Shown here: one piece after another, positions 1 to 8,879 of the stretch
Numbering within the stretch: position 1 is the first letter of the stretch
How the letters are laid out: each line of letters begins with the position of its first letter
Assembly (NCBI GenBank): GCA_963706555.1
Contig: OY970164.1
Location: 3,162,001-3,226,000 of the forward strand
Direction of reading: 5' to 3'
DNA: 64,000 nt
Source: Bog-473 sp963706555
GTDB lineage: Bacteria > Actinomycetota > Acidimicrobiia > Acidimicrobiales > RAAP-2
Notes under the pieces: generated by a model
Seen by the model: only the letters and a program-made list of their open reading frames with translations
The model's database searches: none
What the model was told of the DNA's origin: nothing
Translations under genes and position numbers: made by a program

Positions 1-1115
1 AGATTCCCGAGGGCCTCCTCGATGCGATGGTGACTGTGCTGATCGGTCTCCACGACCTTCGTTCGCCAGATGGTCCGCGTAACTCGCGCGCCGGTTCGAT
101 GTACGTGGTCGAGCCGAAGATGCACGGGCCGGCAGAAGTGGCGTACTGCGACGAAGTCTTCGCGCAGGTCGAGCGAGTCCTCGGGCTCCCGGCCAACACG
201 GTGAAAATCGGCGTCATGGACGAGGAGCGACGGACGACGCTCAACCTCAAGGAATGCATACGTCACGCACGCACACGTCTTGCGTTCATCAACACCGGGT
301 TCCTCGACCGCACGGGTGATGAGATCCACACATCAATGGAGGCCGGGCCTATGGTCCGCAAGGGGGACATGCGTCGCGCACGTTGGATGCTGGCGTACGA
401 GGACTGGAATGTGGACAATGGCCTCGCGTGCGGCTTGGCGGGGAGAGCCCAGATCGGCAAGGGGATGTGGGCGGCCCCCGACCATATGGCCGACATGCTG
501 GCGCAGAAGCTCAGCCAGCCGGAGGCGGGCGCCACGTGCGCCTGGGTCCCATCTCCGACCGCAGCGGTCCTCCACGCCACCCACTACCACCGGGTCGACG
601 TCCGTGCACGGCAAGCTTCGCTGCGCGGCTCGCCGCGGGCGTCGATGGATGACCTGCTGGCGATCCCGCTCGCTGAACTGCCCGCCTGGACCGACGAGGA
701 GAAGCAGGCCGAGCTCGACAACAACGCCCAGAGCATTTTGGGGTACGTCGTGCGATGGGTCGACCAGGGGATCGGTTGTTCCAAGGTGCCCGACATCGGC
801 AATGTGGCCCTCATGGAAGACCGTGCCACGTGTCGGATCTCGTCACAGCACATCGCGAATTGGCTGCATCACGGCGTCGTGGACGCCGAGCAGGTGGACG
901 ACACGTTGCAGAGGATGGCGCGGGTCGTCGATGCGCAGAATGCCGAGGACGCCGCGTACCGCGCCATGTCGCCGGCCTTTGACGGACCAGCCTTCCTCGC
1001 GGCGCGAGCCCTGGTGTTCACGGGGTCGGATCTGCCCGCGGGGTACATCGAACCGGTCCTGTCTCCCTTCCGACGTCAAGTGATCGGGGCAGATGTGGAC
1101 TCGATGCAGGGGTAG
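1..1115 (+). CDS. glcB: Malate synthase G, C-terminal half (5' end outside the window)
   Basis: The enzyme condenses glyoxylate with acetyl-CoA to malate in the glyoxylate shunt. The frame is open from base 3 through an internal ATG at 27, so this is the last ~370 residues of a protein normally near 720. Strongly conserved family blocks are visible: KMHGPAEVA, MDEERRTT, FINTGFLDRTGDEIHTSMEAG, YVVRWVDQGIGCSKVPD and LMEDRATCRISSQH. The Asp of MEDRAT matches the catalytic base of the E. coli and M. tuberculosis enzymes, and the Cys of GCSKVPD is the cysteine known to be oxidation-sensitive in this family. The C-terminus ends shortly after the helical cap domain, as expected. The hydratase at 1143 follows after 27 bases on the same strand. 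Identity is secure; only the N-terminus is missing. Confidence 0.97.
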   Translation, partial: IPEGLLDAMVTVLIGLHDLRSPDGPRNSRAGSMYVVEPKMHGPAEVAYCDEVFAQVERVLGLPANTVKIGVMDEERRTTLNLKECIRHARTRLAFINTGFLDRTGDEIHTSMEAGPMVRKGDMRRARWMLAYEDWNVDNGLACGLAGRAQIGKGMWAAPDHMADMLAQKLSQPEAGATCAWVPSPTAAVLHATHYHRVDVRARQASLRGSPRASMDDLLAIPLAELPAWTDEEKQAELDNNAQSILGYVVRWVDQGIGCSKVPDIGNVALMEDRATCRISSQHIANWLHHGVVDAEQVDDTLQRMARVVDAQNAEDAAYRAMSPAFDGPAFLAARALVFTGSDLPAGYIEPVLSPFRRQVIGADVDSMQG

Positions 1116-1142
1116 GGTCTCAAGAGATTGGTGGGGGTCCCG

Positions 1143-1925
1143 ATGAGCGATGCACAGATGTCCTTCCGCAAAGAGGCCGGGGTGGGGTGGATGATCTTCG
1201 ACAATCCAGGGCGCCACAACGCCATCGACAGCTCCATGTGGAGCGCGATTCCCGACATCCTCGTCGACTTCGAGTCTGATCCGGACGTCAGGGTTTGTGT
1301 GATGACCGGAGCAGGCGAGCGGGCCTTCATCTCGGGCGCGGACATCGCCCAGCTGCCCGACGGCTCCCAGAGATCGGACGTCTCGGCGGAAGAGGGCGGC
1401 GTGGCGCTGCGGGCGTTCGAGGCCCTCGGAACGTTCCCGAAGCCGTTGATCGCCATGGTGCGCGGCTGGTGCCTCGGTGGCGGTGTGGCCGTCGCGTTGA
1501 AAGCCGATTTCCGCATCGCCGCAAGCGACATCGGCGTCGGCATACCTGCAGCACGGATCGGCATGGGGTACCCCGTTGATGCCGTCAGGGATCTCGTGAC
1601 ATTGGTTGGCCCCTCCGCCGCCAAGCTGCTCCTCTTCACGGCGGAGCGCATGGGAGCGCAAGCCGCGCTCCGGGTTGGGTTCGTCGACGAGGTCGTTGCA
1701 CCTGAGGACCTCGACGAACGGGTGGGGGAGCTGACTTCGGAGATCCGTCAGAACGCTCCCCTCAGCATCCTTGCCGCCAAAGCGACCGTCGACCACGTCG
1801 TCCGCCGGTCCGACCACGTCGACATCCCCGAGCGCCTGATCCAAGCCTGTCTGGCCAGCGCTGATCTGCAGGAAGGCCGCGCCGCCTTCTTGGAGAAGCG
1901 ACAGCCCGTCTTCCAGGGCCGATGA
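1143..1925 (+). CDS. Enoyl-CoA hydratase/isomerase family protein
   Basis: A crotonase-fold protein of 260 residues acting on acyl-CoA thioesters. The oxyanion-hole segments are AFISGADI (about residues 61-68) and GWCLGGGVAV (108-117). The region that carries the catalytic glutamates in classical hydratases reads IGMGYPVDAVRD, without the usual Glu pair, so isomerase, lyase or another crotonase chemistry is possible. I chose ATG 1143 because GGGGGT lies six bases upstream; an in-frame TTG at 1128 is the alternative. The stop overlaps the next start (ATGA at 1922-1925), so it is translationally coupled to the CoA-transferase and probably shares its pathway. Confidence 0.9.
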   Translation: MSDAQMSFRKEAGVGWMIFDNPGRHNAIDSSMWSAIPDILVDFESDPDVRVCVMTGAGERAFISGADIAQLPDGSQRSDVSAEEGGVALRAFEALGTFPKPLIAMVRGWCLGGGVAVALKADFRIAASDIGVGIPAARIGMGYPVDAVRDLVTLVGPSAAKLLLFTAERMGAQAALRVGFVDEVVAPEDLDERVGELTSEIRQNAPLSILAAKATVDHVVRRSDHVDIPERLIQACLASADLQEGRAAFLEKRQPVFQGR

Positions 1926-3171
1926 CAGCCGACGCGGGGCGGGGGGCCGACGCGGGGCGGGGGGCCGACGCAGGAAAGGGGGCAGCCGCGGGAGACGGAG
2001 CGGCCGCAGCGTTGCCGTTGTCCCGCTTTCGCGTGCTCGACCTGACGCAGGCGCGGGCGGGTCCGACCGCGGTGCGTCACTTCGCCGACTGGGGCGCTGA
2101 TGTGCTGATGGTCGAGCAGGCGAAAGGCGCGGGCCTGACGGGGGGCGCGACGGGTCGGACTTCCAGAACCTGCACCGGGGAAAGCGCAGCCTGTCGCTCG
2201 ATCTGAAGAAACCCGAAGGGCTCAAGATCTTCTACCGGCTGGTGGAGTCCGCCGACGTGCTCTTCGAGAACTTCCGTCCTCGGGTGAAGCACCGGTTGAA
2301 GATCGACTTCGACCGGTTGCACGCAATCAACCCGCGCTTGGTCGTCGTCAGTATCTCCGGCTTTGGACAGGATGGGCCCTACGTCGATCGCCCTGCCGTG
2401 GACCAGATCGTCCAGGGCATGAGCGGATTGATGTCGGTGACCGGCCTCCCGGGCCAGGGCCCGGTTCGGGCCGGGATCGCCGTCTCCGATAGTTCCTCGG
2501 GTATCTACGCCGCACTGGGAGCGGTCACCGCCCTCCTCCAACGGGAAGTGACCGGCGAGGGGACATGGGTGCGCACCTCGCTCCTCCAGTCGCTGATCGC
2601 CTTATCGGATTTCCAGTCCGCTCGTTGGTTGTCCGACGGAGAAGTCCCCGAGCAAGCTGGGAACTCCCACCCGACGTATCCGCAGATCGGGCTGTTCCCC
2701 ACTGCGGACAGGAGCATCAACATCTGTGCCACTGGCGAGGCGATGTTGGCCAGATTCTGCGGCGCGGCGGACGCGAACTGGCTGTTGCGCGATCCTCGGT
2801 TCGCAAGCGACGCGTTGCGCGCCGCCAACGCCGGTGCGCTCACCGACGAGATCGCGACGATCACCCGGCAGCGCCCGAGCGAAGAATGGGTGGAAGCGCT
2901 CAATGCGGCGGGCGTGCCGTGTGGTCCCGTCTACCGGATGGACGAAGTCTTTGCCGATCCTCAGGTCGCGCACCTGGGCATCCCGCAACCCGTCGATCAT
3001 CCACGTCGAGGTCGGTTCAACCTCGTCGGCCAGCCGCTCGAAATCGGCGACAGCAGTGCGGCCCCACGCGCCGCGGCCCCGGACTACGGCGCCGACACGG
3101 ACGCAGTGCTGGCTGAGCTTGGCCTTGCGCCCGCGGACATCGCAGAGCTTCGGGCGCAAGCGGTCATCTGA
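1922..3171 (+). pseudogene. CaiB/BaiF family CoA-transferase, frameshifted
   Basis: A class III CoA-transferase that would move CoA between carboxylic acids. The N-terminal part (RVLDLTQARAGPTAVRHFADWGADV) is read from 1922 and stops at 2206. The rest (SDFQNLHRGKRSLSLDLKKP onward, to 3171) is in another frame. The switch falls at or near the six-G run at 2140-2145; one extra G would restore a ~416-residue protein of normal family length. Just downstream of 1922 the sequence codes a low-complexity (ADAGRG)n stretch. The segment that holds the catalytic Asp in formyl-CoA transferase reads WVRTSLLQ here, with Arg in place of Asp; relatives with other residues there exist, so this alone does not prove loss of function. 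It is a genuine pseudogene or an indel error in the assembly. Confidence 0.8.
1928..1973 (+). repeat. 18-bp tandem repeat inside the CoA-transferase 5' end
   Basis: The unit GCCGACGCGGGGCGGGGG occurs twice exactly (1928-1945, 1946-1963), followed by a broken third copy. Being a multiple of three it codes Ala-Asp-Ala-Gly-Arg-Gly hexapeptides ahead of the first conserved domain residue. Confidence 0.9.
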
Positions 3172-3190
3172 CGGGCGACGGAGGTGCAGT

Positions 3191-4129
3191 GTGTGTGCCG
3201 ATATGCAAAGTTCGTACGACTCCAAGCAGGCACCTGATGTCGACGAGGTCCTCGGCTACCTCGAGCAGGGCAGGAACTGGGGTCGCTGGGGTGACGACGA
3301 TCAGGTGGGCGCCCCCAAACTGATCACCCAAGAGAAGGTGCGCCAGGCCACGGCCCTGGTCAGGCAGGGTCGGTCGATTTCGCTCAGTCGCACGGTGACG
3401 ATTCCCTCTGGCGGAGAGCCGGGGCTGAAGAGTGACTACGTGATGCATGCCATCGAGGGGCGTGAGGGCGGAGGCGGCTCCGACGACGTCCTCACGCTGG
3501 GGTGTCACGGCCTGACCGTCACGCACCTCGACGCGCTCGGCCACCTTTGGGACGCGAGTGGCATGTGGGGTGGTCGCGATTCCACCGAGGTCGTCACCGA
3601 CAGGGGGTTGACATGGGGCGGCATCGAGCATTGGCGCAACGGGCTCGTCACTCGAGGAGTCCTCCTTCACGTACCGGCCTACCGCGATGCGCCCTACGTC
3701 GCGCTCGATGCGCCGGTGCACGGCTGGGAGCTCGATGCGATCTGCGACGCCCAGGGCGTCGATGTCGGTCCGGGTGATGCCGTCCTCGTCTATTGCGGGC
3801 GCGACCGATGGGAGATGGCCGAGCCCGGTGGCGTCGAGCGTCCGCAGCGACCCGGGCTCCACGCGTCCTGCTTGAAGTTCCTCTCGGCGCGCGATACGCC
3901 GATGTTGGTGTGGGACATGATCGACGCCGCACCACACGGGTATCCCATTCCTTGGGCGGTCCACGGGGCGATCTCCAACTTCGGGATCGCACTGGTGGAC
4001 AATGCGGACTTGGCGGAGCTGGCGGGGACCTGCCAGAACGAGGGTCGATTCGAATTCATGCTCGTCGTGGCGCCCCTCGTCGTGGTCGGTGCAACCGGCT
4101 GCCCGGTGAATCCGCTGGTCATCTGGTAG
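3191..4129 (+). CDS. Cyclase family protein (kynurenine formamidase-like metal hydrolase)
   Basis: About 312 residues of the cyclase/Kyn-formamidase fold (Pfam cyclase). The metal-binding signature appears as HGLTVTHLDALGHLWD near residues 104-120, and the C-terminal half carries VLVYCGRDRW and PIPWAVHGAI blocks typical of the family. Known members hydrolyse amides or lactones with Zn or Mn; the substrate here cannot be named. GTG 3191 has GGAGG six bases upstream, better than ATG 3203, which lies 18 bases from it. It follows the broken CoA-transferase by 19 bases and ends 10 bases before the convergent dienelactone hydrolase. Confidence 0.85.
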   Translation: MCADMQSSYDSKQAPDVDEVLGYLEQGRNWGRWGDDDQVGAPKLITQEKVRQATALVRQGRSISLSRTVTIPSGGEPGLKSDYVMHAIEGREGGGGSDDVLTLGCHGLTVTHLDALGHLWDASGMWGGRDSTEVVTDRGLTWGGIEHWRNGLVTRGVLLHVPAYRDAPYVALDAPVHGWELDAICDAQGVDVGPGDAVLVYCGRDRWEMAEPGGVERPQRPGLHASCLKFLSARDTPMLVWDMIDAAPHGYPIPWAVHGAISNFGIALVDNADLAELAGTCQNEGRFEFMLVVAPLVVVGATGCPVNPLVIW

Positions 4130-4139
4130 TGGCCAGCAT

Positions 4140-4904
4140 TCAGAGCTCGCCGAGGAAGGCCAGCGCGCGCGCCATGGCGGCGGCAGCCGCCTTTGGCCGG
4201 TGCCAGTCCTCGAAGTGGCCGGCAAAGGTGTGGCCGGCGCCCCGGTAGACGTCCGTCGTGAGGGGGATCGACCACGTGGCGAACCGTTCGGTGACGTCGC
4301 GCACCAGGGCCTCCGGCCAGACATCGTCCTGATCGCCCAAGATGAGAAGGGTCGGGCACCGCATCTGCCAGATCATGTCGATCGCATGTTGCGGCTGTTT
4401 CGCCGAGAGTTCGTGGAAGATCGGTTGGCTGGGGTAGAACAACACCGCAGCGTCAACGTCGCGCCCGAGCTCGGCCGCCAACCAGGCCAGCGTGCCCCCG
4501 GTGCAATAGCCCCACACGGCAACCGTCGAGACGTGTTCGTGCTCCCTGAGGTAGGTGACGCCGGCGAGGATGTCCTCCGCTCCCCGTCGAAAGTCCAGGG
4601 AGGAGATGGCCTCGAGCAGCGGATCCATATGGGCCACGTCGATCAGGATCTCGGGATCTTCGGGTCCGGTGCCGTGGTAGTAGTCCGGGATGACCGACAG
4701 GTAGCCGTGCTCGGCCAGTTCCACCCCCACCCCCTTGATGAAATTGTTGACGCCTTGTGCTTCGGTAGCGATCGCTACTCCGACGCGGGGTGCCGGCGCG
4801 GCCGGGCGACAGAGCACCGTGGGCACGTCGTCGCCGTCGACGCAGAGCGTGATCGACTCCACGCTCACCCCGATCTCCGCTGCCCGTTGCCCCCACTCCG
4901 GCAT
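4140..4904 (-). CDS. Dienelactone hydrolase family protein (Cys type)
   Basis: An alpha/beta-hydrolase of 254 residues. The nucleophile elbow is GYCTGG with Cys134, as in true dienelactone hydrolases. The acid is in the DQDD block (about 191-194), the base is His225 in GAGHTFAGH, and the Glu of TEAQGVN (about 48) matches the Glu that activates the Cys in this family. The natural substrate could be a dienelactone of ring-cleavage pathways or another ester. ATG at 4904 is preceded on the minus strand by GGGAGGGGGA. It converges with the cyclase gene, and the thioesterase at 5053 diverges from it. Confidence 0.9.
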   Translation of the reverse strand: MPEWGQRAAEIGVSVESITLCVDGDDVPTVLCRPAAPAPRVGVAIATEAQGVNNFIKGVGVELAEHGYLSVIPDYYHGTGPEDPEILIDVAHMDPLLEAISSLDFRRGAEDILAGVTYLREHEHVSTVAVWGYCTGGTLAWLAAELGRDVDAAVLFYPSQPIFHELSAKQPQHAIDMIWQMRCPTLLILGDQDDVWPEALVRDVTERFATWSIPLTTDVYRGAGHTFAGHFEDWHRPKAAAAAMARALAFLGEL

Positions 4905-5052
4905 CGCCGATCCCCCTCCCGGGCGCCCGTGCCCCATCGCGCGTCGGTTTCCCGCTCCTGGTGTGACCGAGCGTACTGATGTGGAACGGGTGCCGCATAG
5001 GTACGGTGTGTCCCTGTCTGACCGTCGGGTCAGGCCTGACGGGGAGGGCACG

Positions 5053-5490
5053 TTGGCGACAGAGGAGAGGCCTGAGTTCGTCGATGTGGGGCCAACAAAC
5101 ATCCTGACGCTCATGCGCATGCGACGGGTCATGGACCCCGAGACGGGTTTCGCGCTCGAAATGGAGCTGCGGGACGAGGTGGTGAATCCCTTTCGGAGCC
5201 TGCACGGCGGGCTCCTGGCCACGTTGATCGAGTGTTCCGCGGCGGGGCGTGTGATGAGCGAAAGTGGTGCCGAGAGCATCCTGCCCTCGGACATGAACAT
5301 CCGCTTTCTCACGACGGTGAAAGTCGGACCAGCGCGGGCAATCACCAAGGTCTTGCGCCGTGGGCGCCGTGCCGTCGTTGTGCAATGTGACGTCATCGAC
5401 GTCGGGAACGACCGCACGCTCGTGGCGTCGGCCACTCTCTCCTTCACCCTGCTCGACTCGTCTCCTCCTGTTGTCCCCGTCGGCGAGTAG
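5053..5490 (+). CDS. PaaI-type hotdog thioesterase
   Basis: A single hotdog domain of about 145 residues that would hydrolyse acyl-CoA thioesters. The signature NPFRSLHGGLLATLIE (about 45-60) holds the HGG motif and an acidic residue at 60 where PaaI-like enzymes keep the catalytic carboxylate. The second half gives the beta-sheet pattern IRFLTTVKVGPARA. The start is TTG 5053 with GGGGAGGG five bases upstream; no ATG fits. It converges with the enoyl-CoA hydratase at 5517. Confidence 0.85.
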   Translation: MATEERPEFVDVGPTNILTLMRMRRVMDPETGFALEMELRDEVVNPFRSLHGGLLATLIECSAAGRVMSESGAESILPSDMNIRFLTTVKVGPARAITKVLRRGRRAVVVQCDVIDVGNDRTLVASATLSFTLLDSSPPVVPVGE

Positions 5491-5516
5491 CCGGGGCCGG
5501 GGAAGAGCACCCTGGC

Positions 5517-6371
5517 TCAGTGGTTCCTGTACTGGGGTGGACGTCTCTCGCGGAACGAGGCGAGCTGTTCCTTGGCGTCCTCGGTGCCCAAGGTGAGGAT
5601 CTGGGTGCGCGCCTCGAGGTCGATAGCCGCCGCCAGGCTCGAGATTTCGAGATTCGACCACAGGGTCGCTTTGCCCATCCACGTCCCGAACGGCGTGTTC
5701 GAAATGATCTGATCGGCCAGCGACATGGCGGCTTCGACGACCTGCCCGTCAGGCACCGTCTCGAGGACGAGGCCGATGCGGGCGGCCTCTTCGCCCGTGA
5801 CCCGGCGCCCGGTCAGGACGAGCTCGGCCGCACGGGTGGCGCCCACGATTCGCTGCAACAACCAGCTGAGCCCCAACTCCGCCCCAGAGGCGCCGATTTT
5901 TACGAAGGCGTCGACGAAGAGAGCCGAGGTGGACGCGTAGCGAAGATCGGCACCCATGGCCAAGGCGTAGCCGGCACCAGCGACGGCCCCGTTGATGGCG
6001 GCGATGATGGGCTGCGGGACGGCCCGCATGCGCGGGACGATCTCGGCCACATGCTTCTGCTGGTACATGTTGGATTGGAGCGGGCCCACGTCGGTGGGCA
6101 CCCATGCCGGCGGCCGGTAGTCCTGCAGGTCGTCGCCGGCGCAGAAGCCCTTTCCGGCGCCGGTGAGCACAATCACGCGGCAGTGCGAGTCTCGCCCGAG
6201 CTGCTCGAAGGTGTGATAGATCTCGCCCAGCATCTCGGAGGTCAGTGCATTCAAGTGATGCGGCCGGTTGAGCGTCATCAACGCCACCCCGTCATGCGAG
6301 CGATCGATCAGCACGTCGCCTTTGGGGTCTTCCTCTGCGCCGTCGCTTGCTGCGCCGCTGTCCTTCGCCAT
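5517..6371 (-). CDS. Enoyl-CoA hydratase/isomerase family protein
   Basis: A 284-residue crotonase-fold protein. The N-terminal ~20 residues are Asp/Glu/Gly-rich and outside the fold. Oxyanion segments are KGFCAGDDLQDY and GAVAGAGYALAMGAD; the active-site loop reads GASGAELGLSWLLQRIVG, the form seen in many actinobacterial EchA proteins. ATG 6371 has GGGGGAAG just upstream. It is divergent from the hydratase at 6569 across a repeat-filled gap, and the two share no special similarity beyond the fold. The substrate is unknown. Confidence 0.9.
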   Translation of the reverse strand: MAKDSGAASDGAEEDPKGDVLIDRSHDGVALMTLNRPHHLNALTSEMLGEIYHTFEQLGRDSHCRVIVLTGAGKGFCAGDDLQDYRPPAWVPTDVGPLQSNMYQQKHVAEIVPRMRAVPQPIIAAINGAVAGAGYALAMGADLRYASTSALFVDAFVKIGASGAELGLSWLLQRIVGATRAAELVLTGRRVTGEEAARIGLVLETVPDGQVVEAAMSLADQIISNTPFGTWMGKATLWSNLEISSLAAAIDLEARTQILTLGTEDAKEQLASFRERRPPQYRNH

Positions 6372-6440
6372 GGTGCTTCCCCCTTCCGCCGGCGATTGCC
6401 GGCGCGTCACACGAGTCCTGTTATCCAACGTACCCCGAGT

Positions 6441-6529
6441 CTCGCCTCCGCTCCCGCCCCGCAACTCTCGCCTCCGCTCCCGCCCCGCACCCCGCCCCGC
6501 AACTCCCGCCTTACAACTCCCGCCCCGCG
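6441..6529. repeat. GC-rich tandem repeat in the divergent gap
   Basis: A ~26-bp unit beginning CTCGCCTCCGCTCCCGCCCC (6441-6466) is repeated from 6467 and then decays into shorter CCCCGCAACTCCCGC pieces to about 6529. It fills most of the space between the divergent hydratases at 6371 and 6569. Confidence 0.85.
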
Positions 6530-6533
6530 CGTC

Positions 6534-6555
6534 CGGCCCGCTATCTTGTGGGCCG
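6534..6555. promoter_or_regulatory. Inverted repeat ahead of the hydratase start
   Basis: CGGCCC (6534-6539) and GGGCCG (6550-6555) form a dyad with a 10-base spacer containing TATCTT. It lies 14 bases before ATG 6569, so it could be an operator or promoter element. It is short and GC-rich and may be chance. Confidence 0.3.
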
Positions 6556-6568
6556 AACGGGGGAAGCC

Positions 6569-7336
6569 ATGAGTGACGACGCCACGACCGAGCACGATTT
6601 CACCTTTGTCATACGGGCCGAGGATCACGGACGGATACGCACTCTGCGATTCGACCGACCGGACAAGCTCAATGCGTTCACGGCCATCGGCTACGACGCG
6701 CTGACCGAGCGGCTCGACGAAGCGGCCGCCGACCCCGGCGTGGCCGTGTGTGTCATCACCGGTCAGGGCCGGGCCTTCTCCGCCGGAGTGGACCTCCACG
6801 CCGTGAGCTCGCCGGAGGGCGCCGCCGAGCTGGGGGTCCATTTCAACCCCATGATCCGTGCCCTGGCCACATTCCCCAAGCCCCTCATCGCGGCGGTCAA
6901 CGGATTGGCCGTGGGTCTCGGAGCGACCCTGCTCTTGCACTGCGATCTGGTCGTGATCGATGAGAAGGCGCTGGTACGGATGCCATTCGTGGCCCTGGGC
7001 ACCTGTGCCGAAGCGTCCAGTAGCTGGCTCCTGCCCAAGCGGGTCGGTCCACAGGAAGCAATGTGGATGGTCCTCTCGGGCCGTTTCTTCACTGCTGACG
7101 ACGTGGTGGCGAATGGTCTCGCACTGACCAAGGCGCCTGCGGGCGAGGCGCACGCCAAGGCCATGGAGATGGCTGAGGAGCTCGCGGGCCACGAGATCGC
7201 GGCGTTGGTCGCCAACAAGGCACTGCTGCGAGAGGGATGGGCCCAGCAGATCACCGAGGTTTGGGACCGTGAGCAAGCAGCGATGAAGGCCATCGCGCTC
7301 GAGCTCGGCCCCATCGGCTGGTCCGACAAGAAGTGA
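6569..7336 (+). CDS. Enoyl-CoA hydratase/isomerase (delta3,delta2-isomerase-like)
   Basis: A 255-residue crotonase. Oxyanion segments are AFSAGVDLHAV (about 69-79) and NGLAVGLGATLL. The active-site loop LGTCAEASSSWLLPKRVG places Glu148 where delta3,delta2-enoyl-CoA isomerases carry their single catalytic acid (consensus PEAxSS), so isomerase activity is more likely than hydration. ATG 6569 has GGGGGAAG five bases upstream. The CoA ligase begins 24 bases downstream, suggesting co-transcription. Confidence 0.88.
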   Translation: MSDDATTEHDFTFVIRAEDHGRIRTLRFDRPDKLNAFTAIGYDALTERLDEAAADPGVAVCVITGQGRAFSAGVDLHAVSSPEGAAELGVHFNPMIRALATFPKPLIAAVNGLAVGLGATLLLHCDLVVIDEKALVRMPFVALGTCAEASSSWLLPKRVGPQEAMWMVLSGRFFTADDVVANGLALTKAPAGEAHAKAMEMAEELAGHEIAALVANKALLREGWAQQITEVWDREQAAMKAIALELGPIGWSDKK

Positions 7337-7340
7337 GCAG

Positions 7341-7368
7341 GCAACGATGAACGGGCAACGATGAACGG
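7341..7368 (+). repeat. 14-bp tandem duplication that copies a start codon
   Basis: GCAACGATGAACGG occurs twice back to back (7341-7354, 7355-7368). The first copy's ATG (7347) opens a five-codon frame (Met-Asn-Gly-Gln-Arg) whose TGA (7362-7364) overlaps the ATG (7361) of the CoA ligase. The weak purine-rich GAGCAGG lies closer to the first ATG. Confidence 0.8.
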
Positions 7369-8845
7369 GCAGATCGGCTCGTACCCGCGGGGGATCGCGG
7401 GCACCGCGGCTATTGACCCCACGCGTGGCGTGCTCATCGACGGCGACCGAAGGGTCACGTTCGGCGAGTTGGACACGCTGGCCAACGGCATCGCCAACCG
7501 GCTGGCCGAACACGGCGTCGCTGCCGGGGACGCCGTCGGCATACTGCTGCACAACCGGGCCGAATGGTTCATGATCACGCACGCCATCGCCCGGCTCGGT
7601 GCCATGTACGTGCCGATCTCACCACGGCTCACCCCGTCGGAGGCGGAGTACATCGTCGCCGACTCTTCGATGAAGGTGTGCTTCACCGAGGGGGCGATCA
7701 GCTTCGAGGGGCTCGGGGTCACGACGATCGATGTCGACGCTCCGGGTTTCGAAGTGAAGAGCGCGCTGGCCCCCCAATCCGATTTCCTCAACACCATGCC
7801 GACCCTCATGGGCTACACCTCGGGGACGACGGGGCGCCCCAAGGCGGTCGAGCGCCCGGCGCCGGTCCCGATGCCGATGGCGACCACCTCGGCCGTCGCC
7901 GCTTTCTGGGGGTACGGTCCCGACACGGTCCAGTTGATCAACGGCCCGCTGTATCACACCGCTCCGAGCGCGTACGCCGAATATGCGCTGTGGGAAGGCG
8001 GCCGGGTGGTCGTCCAGGACCGCTTCACCGGCCAAGGGTGCCTCTCGCTCATTGAGGAGCACGCCGTCACCCGGACGCAGATGGTGCCCGCCCACTTCGT
8101 CCGCATCCTCGAGACCGAATGGGAGCGCTACGACACATCGACCATCCGCCTGGTCCTCCATGCCGCGGCCATGTGCCCGGTACATCTCAAGTGGCGGATT
8201 CTCGAGGTTTTTCCGCGGGGCACGGTCTGGGAGCTCTACGGCGCCACCGAAGCGATGGGCACGGTGATCTCGCCCGGCGAATGGATCATGAAACCGGGCA
8301 GTGTCGGCCGGCCATTCCCGGGCCTGTCCATTCGCGTCCTCAACGAGGAAGGTCAGCCTCTCCCTCCCGGCGAAGTCGGGACCATCTACGTGAGCCAATT
8401 CACCGGAGCGAACTTCAGTTACCGGGGCGATAGCGACAAGACCCGGGCTGCTTATCAGGACGGCTATGTGACCGTGGGCGATCTGGGCCATCTCGACGAG
8501 CAGGGCTACCTGTTCATCGCCGACCGGCGCACCGACCTGATCCTCAGCGGGGGTGTCAACATCTACCCGGCGGAAGTGGAGAACGCCCTGGCGGCCGATC
8601 CGGACGTAGTCGACTGCGCGGTCTTCGGCCTGCCCGATGAGCGCATGGGCCATCTCGTGCACGCCGTCGTCGAGTTGCGCCCCGGGGCCACGGCCGATGC
8701 CGATGTCATTCTCGAACGGCTGTCGGCGCATCTCGCCGACTTCAAGCGCCCACGGACGATCGAATTCGTCGACGAGCTTCCGCGCGAGCCCAATGGAAAG
8801 GTGCTCAAGCGCAAGCTGCAGGAGGAGCGTGCCGCCGGGTCGTGA
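7361..8845 (+). CDS. AMP-forming acyl-CoA ligase (FadD-like)
   Basis: A 494-residue adenylate-forming enzyme that would activate a carboxylic acid to its CoA ester with ATP. The P-loop-like A3 motif is YTSGTTGRPK (152-161), followed by LYGATEAMG (A5), TVGDLGHLDEQGYL (A7), DRRTDLILSGGVNIYP (A8) and the C-terminal NGKVLKRKL whose first Lys would be the catalytic lysine. The family is similar to the ligases at 37565 and 51822. ATG 7361 sits in the second copy of a duplicated start region. It heads a short run with the SnoaL-like and luciferase-like genes. Confidence 0.92.
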   Translation: MNGQIGSYPRGIAGTAAIDPTRGVLIDGDRRVTFGELDTLANGIANRLAEHGVAAGDAVGILLHNRAEWFMITHAIARLGAMYVPISPRLTPSEAEYIVADSSMKVCFTEGAISFEGLGVTTIDVDAPGFEVKSALAPQSDFLNTMPTLMGYTSGTTGRPKAVERPAPVPMPMATTSAVAAFWGYGPDTVQLINGPLYHTAPSAYAEYALWEGGRVVVQDRFTGQGCLSLIEEHAVTRTQMVPAHFVRILETEWERYDTSTIRLVLHAAAMCPVHLKWRILEVFPRGTVWELYGATEAMGTVISPGEWIMKPGSVGRPFPGLSIRVLNEEGQPLPPGEVGTIYVSQFTGANFSYRGDSDKTRAAYQDGYVTVGDLGHLDEQGYLFIADRRTDLILSGGVNIYPAEVENALAADPDVVDCAVFGLPDERMGHLVHAVVELRPGATADADVILERLSAHLADFKRPRTIEFVDELPREPNGKVLKRKLQEERAAGS

Positions 8846-8879
8846 CGCGGGCCGGGACGCCGAGGGATGGAAGGTGAGC

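Noticed and set aside
2130..2160. Programmed ribosomal frameshift in the CoA-transferase
   Set aside because: There is a G run but no typical slippery heptamer with a downstream stem-loop that I can support; mutation or sequencing error is simpler.
843..2225. Long minus-strand frame opposite malate synthase, hydratase and transferase
   Set aside because: It lies antisense to clearly conserved proteins and its sequence is Arg/Pro/His-rich without motifs; GC-rich DNA often leaves such frames open.
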